Assembly: GCF_900129785.1 (NCBI RefSeq)
Contig: NZ_FSRC01000003.1
Span: forward strand, 248,001-312,000
Direction of reading: 5' to 3'
Length of the DNA: 64,000 bases
Origin: Algoriphagus halophilus
GTDB taxonomy: Bacteria; Bacteroidota; Bacteroidia; Cytophagales; Cyclobacteriaceae
In this document: one piece after another, positions 36,646 through 45,240 of the stretch
Numbering within the stretch: position 1 is the first letter of the stretch
Layout: every line of letters begins with the position of its first letter
Notes under the pieces: model-generated
Seen by the model: the letters and a program-made list of their open reading frames with translations, nothing else
What the model was told of the DNA's origin: nothing
Databases searched by the model: none
Translations under genes and position numbers: made by a program

Positions 36646-37635
36646 CTATTCCGAAGCCTCGGCTGGAGTGAATTTCACTACTTGATTGGAGATAGGTTTC
36701 ACGGTTTTCAAATAAGCATAAATCGCTTTCAAATCTTCATCTTTCATTCCTGAATACATGGTCCAAGGCATTAGAGAGTTGAATTCTCCCGGTTGGACCT
36801 TAGGGATCACATAGCCTGAGTCTTGGTATTGTTTAAATTGCCTTACAAATCGTATTTCATCCCAAGATTCCAAGCCTGATGGATCGGGAGTAATATTGGA
36901 AGATCTTAAAACTGAGCCATCTGGATTACCAAATTCCCTTCCTCCTGAAAATGCCATTTCTGGAATGATCTGACCTTGTGGTGTTACTGGAGTATGGCAT
37001 TCGATACATCCAGCAGCATTGGTCAAGTAAGCTCCATAGGCTACTTGATCACTTGGATCAGGGATTTTTTCAGGACTAGCTTCTGTTGGGATGGTCCTCA
37101 TGATTAGATTGACAGGAAAGTCTGCCTCAGAATCCGGTACTTCATAATCTATTGGATCTAAAGATCTGATGTACGCTATAATAGAGTAAATATCTTCTGG
37201 GTCCATTTTCCCATAATAGAGATATGGCATCAATGGAAACATGGGTCTGTCATCATTGGTAACCCCTGTGGTGATCACTCGGTATAATTCTCCATCGGTA
37301 TAATCAGAAATTCCTGTGGGGGTAATGTTTTTAGCATAGAAAACCCCCGGGAACCCCATGCTATGATCAAATTTGTCTCCCCCTTTTCCTAGCGTACCAT
37401 CAACAGGAGGTCCGGAGAATAAGGAGAAATCCCTGGTAGAGTGACAATCCATGCAAACTGTGACATGATTTGCTAGGTAGGCTCCACGTTCTATACGAGC
37501 TTGACTATACTCTACATTTAATTCTGCAGGTTCAGCTACGCTTGGAAATGCTACTTGGAGGTATGCAATAGCCCCGATTACTAAAATGATAATGGCACCA
37601 AAGAGGTACCCAATAATTTTAAATAGTTTTTTCAT
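36646..37635 (-). CDS. Membrane-anchored di-haem cytochrome c
   Basis: 329 residues. One N-terminal transmembrane anchor (YLFGAIIILVIGAIAYL) is followed by two cytochrome c domains: haem motif 1 CMDCH at 61-65, haem motif 2 CIECH at 210-214. Likely axial Met residues lie in PMFPLMPYLYYGKM and LMPWTMYSGM. This architecture matches cytochrome subunits of periplasmic sugar or alcohol dehydrogenases, which pass electrons from a FAD or PQQ enzyme to the terminal oxidase. Two paralogues are at 56353 and 57481. The dehydrogenase it partners is not adjacent; the GMC operon at 42943 is a candidate. Divergent from the M20 gene. Confidence 0.93.
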   Translation of the reverse strand: MKKLFKIIGYLFGAIIILVIGAIAYLQVAFPSVAEPAELNVEYSQARIERGAYLANHVTVCMDCHSTRDFSLFSGPPVDGTLGKGGDKFDHSMGFPGVFYAKNITPTGISDYTDGELYRVITTGVTNDDRPMFPLMPYLYYGKMDPEDIYSIIAYIRSLDPIDYEVPDSEADFPVNLIMRTIPTEASPEKIPDPSDQVAYGAYLTNAAGCIECHTPVTPQGQIIPEMAFSGGREFGNPDGSVLRSSNITPDPSGLESWDEIRFVRQFKQYQDSGYVIPKVQPGEFNSLMPWTMYSGMKDEDLKAIYAYLKTVKPISNQVVKFTPAEASE

Positions 37636-37668
37636 GAAAAGTGGTTAAGGTTGGTAATCAGTAAATTA

Positions 37669-37688
37669 TGTAAAAAATAGTTTTTACA
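37669..37688. promoter_or_regulatory. Perfect inverted repeat, candidate operator
   Basis: The 8-bp arms TGTAAAAA and TTTTTACA flank a 4-bp ATAG centre, 34 bp upstream of the cytochrome c start in the divergent region. The symmetry is perfect over both arms, but the sequence is A/T-rich, which raises the chance expectation. Confidence 0.4.
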
Positions 37689-37701
37689 AAAATATTGACA
37701 T

Positions 37702-37716
37702 AAAAAACGTTTTTTT
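37702..37716. promoter_or_regulatory. Second A/T palindrome with central CG
   Basis: Six A, CG, then seven T, 14 bp after the preceding inverted repeat and sharing its A-run/T-run layout. A central CG in a palindrome is usual for LacI-family operators, so the two may be paired sites for one regulator. Confidence 0.35.
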
Positions 37717-37836
37717 AGGTTTGAAATATAAAAAAATCGCTTTCATCGGTGCTGAAATGGCCGAAAACTACTTGTATTAAGAGAAATGAAATTTCACTTT
37801 TTAAAGAACCTTCATACTATTCTACTATTCAATCCG

Positions 37837-37844
37837 TATTTTCG
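37837..37844 (+). promoter_or_regulatory. Possible -7 promoter element of the M20 gene
   Basis: TATTTTCG, within CCGTATTTTCGAAA, differs from the Bacteroidota consensus TAnnTTTG by one base, about 30 bp before the M20 start. No TTG was found at the -33 position. Confidence 0.3.
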
Positions 37845-37872
37845 AAACTAAATCAACCACAACTCTTAAGAA

Positions 37873-39294
37873 ATGAAAAATTTAATTACCCTATGTTTTT
37901 TATTCCTGGCTTTTATTGCAAAGGCCCAGGATGAAGTTTTGAAAAAACTGGATGAAAAGACTTCTTTTTATTCTGAGGTATCGCAGCAGATTTGGGATTA
38001 TGCAGAATTGGGATACTTAGAAACAAAGAGTTCTGCATTGTTACAAAAAACGTTATCTGATGCTGGGTTTAAAGTTACAGCTGGTGTAGCTGAGATTCCA
38101 ACAGCTTTTGTGGCAGAATATGGATCAGGGAAACCAGTAATTGGAATCATGGCAGAATTTGATGCTTTGCCAGGTGTATCTCAAAAAGCAGTTCCTTTTC
38201 GTGAGCCGGTAGTAGAGGGTGGAGCTGGACACGCTTGTGGTCACCATTTATTTGGTACTGCTTCAGTAGCAGCAGGAATTGCTGCGAAAGAATGGATGAT
38301 AGAGAATAATATTCAAGGTACGATTAGAGTTTATGGTACTCCAGCGGAAGAAGGTGGAGGGGGAAAAGTATATATGGCAAAATCCGGAATCATGGATGAT
38401 GTGGATGCCATGCTTCACTGGCACCCATCTTCTGCCAATAACGCAGGGGCAAATTCCTCTTTGGCTAATATTTCCACCAAATTTAGATTCTATGGAGAAG
38501 CTTCTCATGCTGCTGCAGCTCCTGATCGCGGGAAATCGGCTTTAGATGCTGTAGAGGCCATGAATTTTATGGTGAATTTGATGCGTGAACACGTGCCTAT
38601 GGAAACCAGAATGCATTATGTTATTACCCGAGGTGGAGAAGCGCCTAATGTGGTGCCAGCATTTGCAGAGTCTTACCATTATGTAAGACATCCTGATGCC
38701 ATGAAAGTGAAGGAAATTTTTGCTAAAATGATTGATGCAGCAGAAGGTGCAGCTTTAGGTACTCAAACCAAAATGGAATACGAAATTATTAACGGGGTAT
38801 ATAATTTACTTCCTAACGAAACACTGGCCTCTGTGATGCATAAAAACCTAGAAGCAGTAGGGGGTGTTGAATACAATGCAGAAGAAACCAAGTTTGCGGA
38901 AGATATCATCAAAACGTATCCTGCTGGTGTGATAGTTTCTCCTGAAGATGCTGAGAAGATTGCTCCATTCGAAGTAAATGAAAAAGGTTCAGGTGGTTCA
39001 ACAGATGTTGGTGATGTGAGTTGGCTAGTCCCCACTGCAGGATTAGGCACGGCAACTTGGGTTCCAGGTACTTCAGCACATACTTGGCAGGCGGTAGCAG
39101 CAGGGGGTACTAGTATTGGTAAAAAAGGAATGATGGTAGCAGCAAAAACCCTTACCTTGACTGTGATTGATATTTTCAAGGATCCTTCTATCGCTGAAAA
39201 AGCAAAGGTAGAATTGGATAAAAGAAGAGGAGCTAACTTTAAATATGAAGCTTTAACAGGGGAAAGAAGCGCACCTTTAGATTATAGGAAATAA
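37873..39294 (+). CDS. Secreted M20 amidohydrolase (AbgB/PM20D2-like)
   Basis: A dinuclear-zinc peptidase/amidase of 473 residues with a signal peptide (LITLCFLFLAFIAKAQ). Metal motifs are GHACGHHLFGTASV, the general-base pair in TPAEEGGGGKVYM, HWHPSSAN, and the late HTWQAVAAGG. The GHACGHxLxG and PAEEGGGGK combination is that of AbgB, which hydrolyses p-aminobenzoyl-glutamate, and of related dipeptidases. Export to the periplasm argues for use of external N-acyl amino acids or dipeptides. It is followed after 14 bp by the patatin gene. Confidence 0.93.
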   Translation: MKNLITLCFLFLAFIAKAQDEVLKKLDEKTSFYSEVSQQIWDYAELGYLETKSSALLQKTLSDAGFKVTAGVAEIPTAFVAEYGSGKPVIGIMAEFDALPGVSQKAVPFREPVVEGGAGHACGHHLFGTASVAAGIAAKEWMIENNIQGTIRVYGTPAEEGGGGKVYMAKSGIMDDVDAMLHWHPSSANNAGANSSLANISTKFRFYGEASHAAAAPDRGKSALDAVEAMNFMVNLMREHVPMETRMHYVITRGGEAPNVVPAFAESYHYVRHPDAMKVKEIFAKMIDAAEGAALGTQTKMEYEIINGVYNLLPNETLASVMHKNLEAVGGVEYNAEETKFAEDIIKTYPAGVIVSPEDAEKIAPFEVNEKGSGGSTDVGDVSWLVPTAGLGTATWVPGTSAHTWQAVAAGGTSIGKKGMMVAAKTLTLTVIDIFKDPSIAEKAKVELDKRRGANFKYEALTGERSAPLDYRK

Positions 39295-39308
39295 TTATAG
39301 ATATAGAG

Positions 39309-41657
39309 ATGAATAAGCAACGAATTGGTTTACTGTTTTTTACGATCATTTTTATTCATCTCTCTGTATTTAAATCACTTGCTTATCAACAAATTCCCAC
39401 TGACGAAACCAGACCTAAAATTGGTCTGGTTTTGAGTGGTGGAGGAGCCAAAGGTATGGCTCATGTTGGAGTCATTCGATATTTAGAAAAAGCAGGGATA
39501 CGACCCGATTATGTGGTCGGAACAAGTATGGGATCTGTCATTGGTGGCTTGTATGCTTTAGGGTATAGTGCGGATGAGTTAGAAAAAATTATCCTCAGCA
39601 TCGACTGGGATTTATTGATTTCCAATAGAGTAGAGTTCAACTCTATCTCTTTTGAAGAAAAGGAGTATTACAATCGATATCTGTTGGAGCTACCTTTAAA
39701 AGAAGGGAAAATATCCATTCCTTCGGGATTGATTGAGGGGCAAAAATTATCAGAAGTTCTCCATTATTACACCTGGCCCGCCAATGAATACAAAAGCTTT
39801 GACGAATTCCCAATCCCATTTAGATGTATAGCTACGGACATCTCCACTGGAGAGCCTATTATTTTTGACAAAGGTTATCTCCACGATGCTCTTAGATCCA
39901 GTATAGCGATTCCTACTGCCTTTACCTCATTTTCCTTAGATTCAACACAAGTGGTCGATGGAGGAGTAGTCAATAATTTTCCTGTGGATATTGCTCAAGA
40001 CATGGGTGCGGATATTATTATTGGAGTAAATGTTTCTGATGAGGATTTTTCAAAAGCAGATGATCTTGGTGGCTTTGGAGGTATTTTGATGCAAGTAGCG
40101 ATGGCAAGGTCACTTGCAAAAACAAAGGGAGCGATTGAAGAATGTGATATTTATATCAAACCTGATTTAGGAGAATATTCCACAGGGAGCTTCGGTAATT
40201 ATAAAGAGATTTTAGAATTGGGAGATCAGGCGGGACAACTTTACTTTGATGATTTCAAGCAATTAGCTGATAGCTTAGGAAGAAAGGATGAAATATCTAG
40301 TCTGGGCTTTGAACCTGCTCCAATTTTGGTCAATGACATCGAGTTTGTGGGAAATAAATTGTTTTCTGATAACCTCCTTCAATTAAAGTTAAACATTAGA
40401 GAAGGCTCGAAAGTAAACAGGGATGAACTAGAAGATGCCATTGAACGAGTATATGGGATTAATGGCTTTTACAAGGTTGATTATACCTTGATTCCAGTGA
40501 GTGAGAATAGTTACAATCTGAAAATTAGACTCAAAGAGAAACCCTCTTCCTTGATTAGTACGGCCGTACATTATGATAATCAGTTTTCAGCTGGAATTCT
40601 ATTCAACTTTACTACTAGGGACTTGGTTGGGAGAAATAATAGGACGGTGTTTTTGCTCGACGTCTCGGAAAACCCGAAAGCAAGGATAGATTATTATAAA
40701 TATTTTTCCAGAGAAAATAACTTGGCTTTTAATGTCCGTTTGAACCTACTTAGGCAACAATTACCTGATTATGAAGAGGGGAATGAACTGGATGTTGTCA
40801 TTGCTAGAAACAATAAATTGGTGGCCCAAGTAATGACTACCGGCTCACTGAAACAATCTTTTGCAATTGGCGGAATGTATGAGGAAACCAAGTCAAGGTT
40901 TCGTTTCAATGTTGGAGTTTCAGATGGTTTAAAAAATGCCAAACAAAGCTCTTTGGCGATTAGGTTTCGATATTTCAGAAACTCACAAGATAACAGAAAT
41001 TACCCCACAAGGGGAGCAGAAAGTATAGTGGAAAGTAAATTCCATTTTAATAACCGATTGAGTTTTAACTTGAGATCTGGAGTAGATACGCTATATATTG
41101 ATTCTGGAAATGGACAGATACCTATCTCCAAAGATCAATTGGATTTATTGACCGATATTTTCAACCCAGACCCATATCTTTCTTTATTTTTTAAATATTC
41201 AAAGTTTTTGCCAGTAGGTCCAAAATTTCAGTTTAGACCTGAAATAGCTTCTGGAGTTGTTTTAACCAGTTCATCAGGGAAAGTTCATCAGGACTTTTTT
41301 GTAGGGGGGTATCAAACGATTCGATTCAATGATATTAAATTTTGGGGGTTAAATTATGCTGAAGTACAAAGTCCTAACTTTTTAAAGGCTGGACTGGATT
41401 TTCAAATTGTCCCTTTCAAAAAGATTTATCTTAGAACTGGCTTGAATCTATTAGGTTTTAGCTCCTCCTATTCTTTCAAGGAAAAAGAATACCTCAATAA
41501 TATTTTTAATGATGACCGATATGTAGGATATGGGATTGATTTGACCTACCAATCCTTTATTGGCCCGATAACAGTAGGCTTATCAAGCAATGCTCAAGAT
41601 AAACAACTTAGGTCTTACATTTCTTTGGGATACTCCTTTAATTATTCGGATCGATAG
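39309..41657 (+). CDS. Patatin-like phospholipase with POTRA and outer-membrane barrel (PlpD-like)
   Basis: 782 residues, a self-contained type V-like surface protein. Signal peptide at 1-26. The patatin domain covers about 36-310: oxyanion GGGAKGMAHVG, nucleophile S73 in GTSMGS, and Asp217 in DGG, so the catalytic dyad is intact. Residues about 320-420 contain a POTRA-like repeat (VNDIEFVGNKLFSDNLL, LEDAIERVYGINGFYKV). The last 360 residues are a BamA/TpsB-type barrel ending in Phe-rich strands (SYISLGYSFNYSDR). Characterised relatives such as PlpD of Pseudomonas display or release a lipase. It probably shares a transcript with the M20 gene, and its 3' end overlaps the convergent GH43 gene by 20 bp. 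Confidence 0.93.
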   Translation: MNKQRIGLLFFTIIFIHLSVFKSLAYQQIPTDETRPKIGLVLSGGGAKGMAHVGVIRYLEKAGIRPDYVVGTSMGSVIGGLYALGYSADELEKIILSIDWDLLISNRVEFNSISFEEKEYYNRYLLELPLKEGKISIPSGLIEGQKLSEVLHYYTWPANEYKSFDEFPIPFRCIATDISTGEPIIFDKGYLHDALRSSIAIPTAFTSFSLDSTQVVDGGVVNNFPVDIAQDMGADIIIGVNVSDEDFSKADDLGGFGGILMQVAMARSLAKTKGAIEECDIYIKPDLGEYSTGSFGNYKEILELGDQAGQLYFDDFKQLADSLGRKDEISSLGFEPAPILVNDIEFVGNKLFSDNLLQLKLNIREGSKVNRDELEDAIERVYGINGFYKVDYTLIPVSENSYNLKIRLKEKPSSLISTAVHYDNQFSAGILFNFTTRDLVGRNNRTVFLLDVSENPKARIDYYKYFSRENNLAFNVRLNLLRQQLPDYEEGNELDVVIARNNKLVAQVMTTGSLKQSFAIGGMYEETKSRFRFNVGVSDGLKNAKQSSLAIRFRYFRNSQDNRNYPTRGAESIVESKFHFNNRLSFNLRSGVDTLYIDSGNGQIPISKDQLDLLTDIFNPDPYLSLFFKYSKFLPVGPKFQFRPEIASGVVLTSSSGKVHQDFFVGGYQTIRFNDIKFWGLNYAEVQSPNFLKAGLDFQIVPFKKIYLRTGLNLLGFSSSYSFKEKEYLNNIFNDDRYVGYGIDLTYQSFIGPITVGLSSNAQDKQLRSYISLGYSFNYSDR

Positions 41658-42738
41658 TCTGGATGGATCCGTCAGGCAAATGTGTCAAAGGAGTCATCTT
41701 GATATTTCTCAAATGGGTTTCTCCAGATAATTGGGTGTCGTGATAGAATAGATACCATTCCCCGTTTATTTCTACGATAGAATGATGATTGGTCCATCCT
41801 TCTACAGGGTTTAGTACGATACCTTGATACGTAAAAGGCCCATAAGGATTGTCTGAAGTGGCATAAGCGATGAAGTGGGTGTCACTTGTAGAGTAGGATA
41901 AATAATATTTGCCATTGTATTTGTGAACCCAAGCGGCTTCAAAGAATCTCCTATCATGATCACTACTCAAAATCGGTTCTCCATTTTGATCCAAAATCTG
42001 GATTTCTTTGGGAGTCTCAGCAAATTCCAATAAGTCCTCACTCATTTTAGCAATGATTGGTCCTAGCGCAGGTTCCTCAGCTGCAGGGATTCCATCCGTG
42101 GGAGCTGGACCCTTGTCATCAAATTTGTTATCCCTGTATTTTTGCAATTGGCCTCCCCAAATTCCACCAAAATACATGTAATAGGCACCATCAGTGTCCT
42201 CGAAAACGGATGGATCTATACTGTAACTCCCTTTGATCGGTTCGGGCTGAGCAGTAAATGGACCAGTTGGGGAGTCTGCCACTGCTACTCCGATTTTGAA
42301 GATATCCTGCTCATCTTTCGCAGGAAAATATAAATAATACTTCCCGTCTTTTTCTGCAGCATCTGGAGCCCAAAGTTGTCTTTTTGCCCAAGGAATATCT
42401 TCAACACCCAATACCTTTCCTTCGTCCACAACAGAGGATGTAGGAGAGTCCATGGAATATACATGATAGTCCATCATGTTAAAATGGGAGCCTAAATCGT
42501 CTTGAGGTACATCTGATTCAATATCATGAGAAGGATAGATGTAAATTTTCCCCTCAAAAACGTGTGCTGAGGGGTCAGCGGTGAAATGATCAGTAATCAA
42601 GGGCTGCGAAAGGTATTTGGAAGAGCTGTCTTCTGTCTGTGGCTCCTCCGATGTATCTGTAGTATTTGTGGAATTATTGCAGGAGGCAAAGGTGATTACA
42701 AGGATTATTGCTGAATAAAATCGAAATAGGTTATTCAT
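41638..42738 (-). CDS. Glycoside hydrolase family 43 lipoprotein
   Basis: Five-bladed beta-propeller hydrolase, 366 residues, active on arabinans, xylans or galactans. The three GH43 acids can be placed: general base Asp in HFTADPSAHVF, pKa-modulating Asp in SYSIDPSVFEDTDG, and acid Glu in FFEAAWVHKYNGKYYLSYS. The signal IILVITFASC followed by a low-complexity N/T/S/E linker shows a lipoprotein on a flexible tether. Substrate cannot be fixed without comparison. It stands alone, tail-to-tail with the patatin gene, and its upstream region is shared with the GMC operon. Confidence 0.92.
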   Translation of the reverse strand: MNNLFRFYSAIILVITFASCNNSTNTTDTSEEPQTEDSSSKYLSQPLITDHFTADPSAHVFEGKIYIYPSHDIESDVPQDDLGSHFNMMDYHVYSMDSPTSSVVDEGKVLGVEDIPWAKRQLWAPDAAEKDGKYYLYFPAKDEQDIFKIGVAVADSPTGPFTAQPEPIKGSYSIDPSVFEDTDGAYYMYFGGIWGGQLQKYRDNKFDDKGPAPTDGIPAAEEPALGPIIAKMSEDLLEFAETPKEIQILDQNGEPILSSDHDRRFFEAAWVHKYNGKYYLSYSTSDTHFIAYATSDNPYGPFTYQGIVLNPVEGWTNHHSIVEINGEWYLFYHDTQLSGETHLRNIKMTPLTHLPDGSIQTIDPNN

Positions 42739-42830
42739 AATTAGGTTTGTTTGGAAATCAAGGGATTAAGATAAATTTAAAAAAAGATTTTTCAAGTATT
42801 CAAGGGTTTAATAAGAGAAGTGGGGATGGG

Positions 42831-42863
42831 AAACCTTTAGGAAGACCATTGATCTAAAGGTTT
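42831..42863. promoter_or_regulatory. 10-bp inverted repeat upstream of the GMC operon
   Basis: The perfect arms AAACCTTTAG and CTAAAGGTTT are separated by 13 bp and lie in the divergent GH43/GMC region, 80 bp before the operon start. There is no U-tract on the plus strand, so an operator is likelier than a terminator. Confidence 0.4.
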
Positions 42864-42900
42864 AACCACAAAAAGGATTTCTCTTCTGAATATCAATGAA

Positions 42901-42916
42901 TTCGGTATATTCAAAA
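42901..42916 (+). promoter_or_regulatory. Possible -7 promoter region of the GMC operon
   Basis: TTCGGTATATTCAAAA contains TATATTCA, close to the Bacteroidota -7 consensus TAnnTTTG, 36 bp before the start codon. TTC, not the expected TTG, lies at -33 spacing. Nearly the same words occur upstream of the M28 gene at 60807 and at an orphan site near 18631. Confidence 0.4.
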
Positions 42917-42942
42917 TTCATAACCCAATCTACCCTTATTGT

Positions 42943-43500
42943 ATGGATCGCAGAAAATCACTCAAAATCCTTGGTGGTTCTGTTGTTGGTATTGCTGGTT
43001 TGGCTTTAGTCAATTGGAAATGGCAAATTACAGATCAATTAACCCATCAAGGCTTCTTTTCTTACAAAGAAGAAAAACTAATCAGTAGTATCGCTGATAC
43101 GATTATTCCTGAAGGACTTCCTCCTCAACTTCCTAATCCTGACGCAAAACCAATTGGTGCTTTAAGTACTGGGACTGATTCTTATTTAAAAAAGCTATTT
43201 GAACATTGCTATGATCAGGATGATCAAGCGAATATAAAAAATGGACTTCATCAATTGAATCAACAAGCTAACCTAGAGTTTGGTGATGATTTTTATAATC
43301 TTCCCCAAACAGAGCGGGAAGCATCATTGATGCAAATGGCAAATTCTGAAGATGAAAAGCAAAAAGAATTTTTTAAGCTCCTGAAGAGCCAGACAATTAC
43401 AGGTTTCACCACTGTAAAAGAGGTCATGGTTGATTACCAAGGATATCAAGTTGCTCCAGGCTTCTACAATGGCTGTGCTGAAGTACAAACAAAAGCTTAA
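42943..43500 (+). CDS. Gluconate 2-dehydrogenase subunit 3-like small subunit
   Basis: 185 residues. The N-terminus MDRRKSLKILGG plus the hydrophobic SVVGIAGLALVNW resembles a Tat signal or signal anchor, which fits export as a folded complex. The rest matches the gluconate 2-dehydrogenase subunit 3 family: LISSIADTIIPEG, GALSTGTDSYLKKLFEHCY, FFKLLKSQTITGFTTVKEVM. This subunit is needed for secretion and assembly of membrane FAD dehydrogenases. It precedes the GMC subunit by 19 bp and is the first gene of a three-gene operon. Confidence 0.9.
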   Translation: MDRRKSLKILGGSVVGIAGLALVNWKWQITDQLTHQGFFSYKEEKLISSIADTIIPEGLPPQLPNPDAKPIGALSTGTDSYLKKLFEHCYDQDDQANIKNGLHQLNQQANLEFGDDFYNLPQTEREASLMQMANSEDEKQKEFFKLLKSQTITGFTTVKEVMVDYQGYQVAPGFYNGCAEVQTKA

Positions 43501-43519
43501 TCCCTAACAGTATAACAGT

Positions 43520-45217
43520 ATGCTACAAGATTCAAAAGAAAAAAGAACGTATGATGCCATTGTGATTGGCTCGGGGGCCAGTGGAGGTTGGGCAGCAAAG
43601 GAATTGACGGGGAAAGGCTTGAAGACCTTGGTGCTCGAAAGAGGTAGAATGGTGAAACATATTGAAGATTACCCCACCGCTTCCAAAGCTCCTTGGGAAT
43701 TTGAATTTAGGGGAGCGGTACCTTTAGAAAAAAGATCAGGAATTGGTGGAGGAAGATGGTTGAGGGAGGAGACTGCCCATTGGGCATTAGCGGATGATGA
43801 ACAACCCATCATACAAGAAAAACCTTTTCGCTGGTTTCGGGGATACCATGTGGGTGGGAAATCTTTGCTTTGGGCAAGAGCTACTCAAAGATGGTCTGAT
43901 TACGATTTTGAAGGACCCGCAAGAGATGGATTTGCAATTGATTGGCCAATTCGAGCCAAAGACTTGAATCCTTGGTATGATTATGTGGAAAAATTTGCAG
44001 GAATAGCTGGAAGTAGAGATGGATTGCCTGAGCTTCCTGATTCGGTTGTCATGCCAGGATTTGAATTGAGTTGTATTGAAAAGTATTACAAAGAACAACT
44101 TCAGGCAAACTATGGGGATAGACATCTGATCCAAGGGAGATGTGCCCACTTAACAGATCCCCAAGAAATTCATAAACAGCAGGGAAGAAATAAATGCCAG
44201 CATCAAGCCATGTGCAATAGAGGATGTGTTTATGGAGGATATTTTTCGGCCAATGCCTCTACCTTACCTTGGGCAGAAAAAACCGGGAATCTGACAGTAA
44301 GGCCTGATGCTGTAGTCGAGTCAATTATATATGATGATGTGAAAGGAAAAGCTTCAGGGGTAAGAATCATCGATAGGCACACTAAAGAAGCTATAGAATA
44401 TTATGCAAAAATCATTTTTGTAAATGCGTCTACCATTGCCTCCAATGCCATTCTATTGAACTCAAAATCCTCTACTTTCCCTCAAGGTATAGGAAATGAA
44501 AATGGCCTCCTAGGTAAGTATTTGGCTTGCCATAATTACAGAGGAAAAGGGTATGCAACATTTGAAGGCTTTCTGGATAAGGCCAATTTGGGAAGGAACC
44601 CTGGACATGCCTATGTTCCTAGGTTTCGAAATGTCTTTAAGCAGGACACTGATTTCTTGAGAGGTTATTCTATAGGGATGTCTGGAGGAAGAGGAATGAG
44701 TGCTGATACTGGTATGATTGGAGATCAGTTAAGAGATAATCTGCTCAACCAAAAATACAATGATGTCTGGGGGATGGCAGCTTGGATGCAAGGAGAAACA
44801 GTCCCTGTAGAAGACAATCATATGAGATTAAGCCCTGATAAAGTAGATAAATACGGCATTCCCCAGATTATTCTTTCAGTAGAATGGAAGGAGAATGACG
44901 ATAAAATGACCGCGGATTTTGTGGCTCAACAAACTGAAATGTACGAGCGGGCTGGTTTCAAAAATATCAAAGTGGAAGATTCTCATTCAGATCCTGGTTC
45001 GGATATTCATGAAATGGGAGGGGTAAGAATGGGTAAAGATCCTAAAGAATCATTACTCAATGAGTGGAATCAGTTGCATCATTGTAAGAATGTATTTGTT
45101 ACAGATGGCGCTTGTATGACCAGTACCAGTACCCAAAATCCTACTTTAACTTTTATGGCATTAACTGCGAGAGCTGCCAACCATGCAGTAGAAGAATTGA
45201 ATAAACAAAACCTTTAA
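43520..45217 (+). CDS. GMC-family FAD oxidoreductase (sugar dehydrogenase large subunit)
   Basis: 565 residues. FAD-binding Rossmann motif GSGASG at 17-22 with LVLERG ending the second strand; the active-site pair H497 (DIHEMGGVRMG) and N540 (STQNPTLTFM) is intact. It carries no signal of its own, so it probably crosses the membrane by riding on the Tat-type small subunit encoded just upstream. With that partner the closest characterised systems are gluconate/sorbitol dehydrogenases and glucoside 3-dehydrogenase. A CxxxC-type cluster (KCQHQAMCNRGCVYGG) near residue 230 resembles the iron-sulfur/cysteine loop of such enzymes. Confidence 0.93.
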   Translation: MLQDSKEKRTYDAIVIGSGASGGWAAKELTGKGLKTLVLERGRMVKHIEDYPTASKAPWEFEFRGAVPLEKRSGIGGGRWLREETAHWALADDEQPIIQEKPFRWFRGYHVGGKSLLWARATQRWSDYDFEGPARDGFAIDWPIRAKDLNPWYDYVEKFAGIAGSRDGLPELPDSVVMPGFELSCIEKYYKEQLQANYGDRHLIQGRCAHLTDPQEIHKQQGRNKCQHQAMCNRGCVYGGYFSANASTLPWAEKTGNLTVRPDAVVESIIYDDVKGKASGVRIIDRHTKEAIEYYAKIIFVNASTIASNAILLNSKSSTFPQGIGNENGLLGKYLACHNYRGKGYATFEGFLDKANLGRNPGHAYVPRFRNVFKQDTDFLRGYSIGMSGGRGMSADTGMIGDQLRDNLLNQKYNDVWGMAAWMQGETVPVEDNHMRLSPDKVDKYGIPQIILSVEWKENDDKMTADFVAQQTEMYERAGFKNIKVEDSHSDPGSDIHEMGGVRMGKDPKESLLNEWNQLHHCKNVFVTDGACMTSTSTQNPTLTFMALTARAANHAVEELNKQNL

Positions 45218-45240
45218 TTGGAAAGAACTTAGATTGATTT

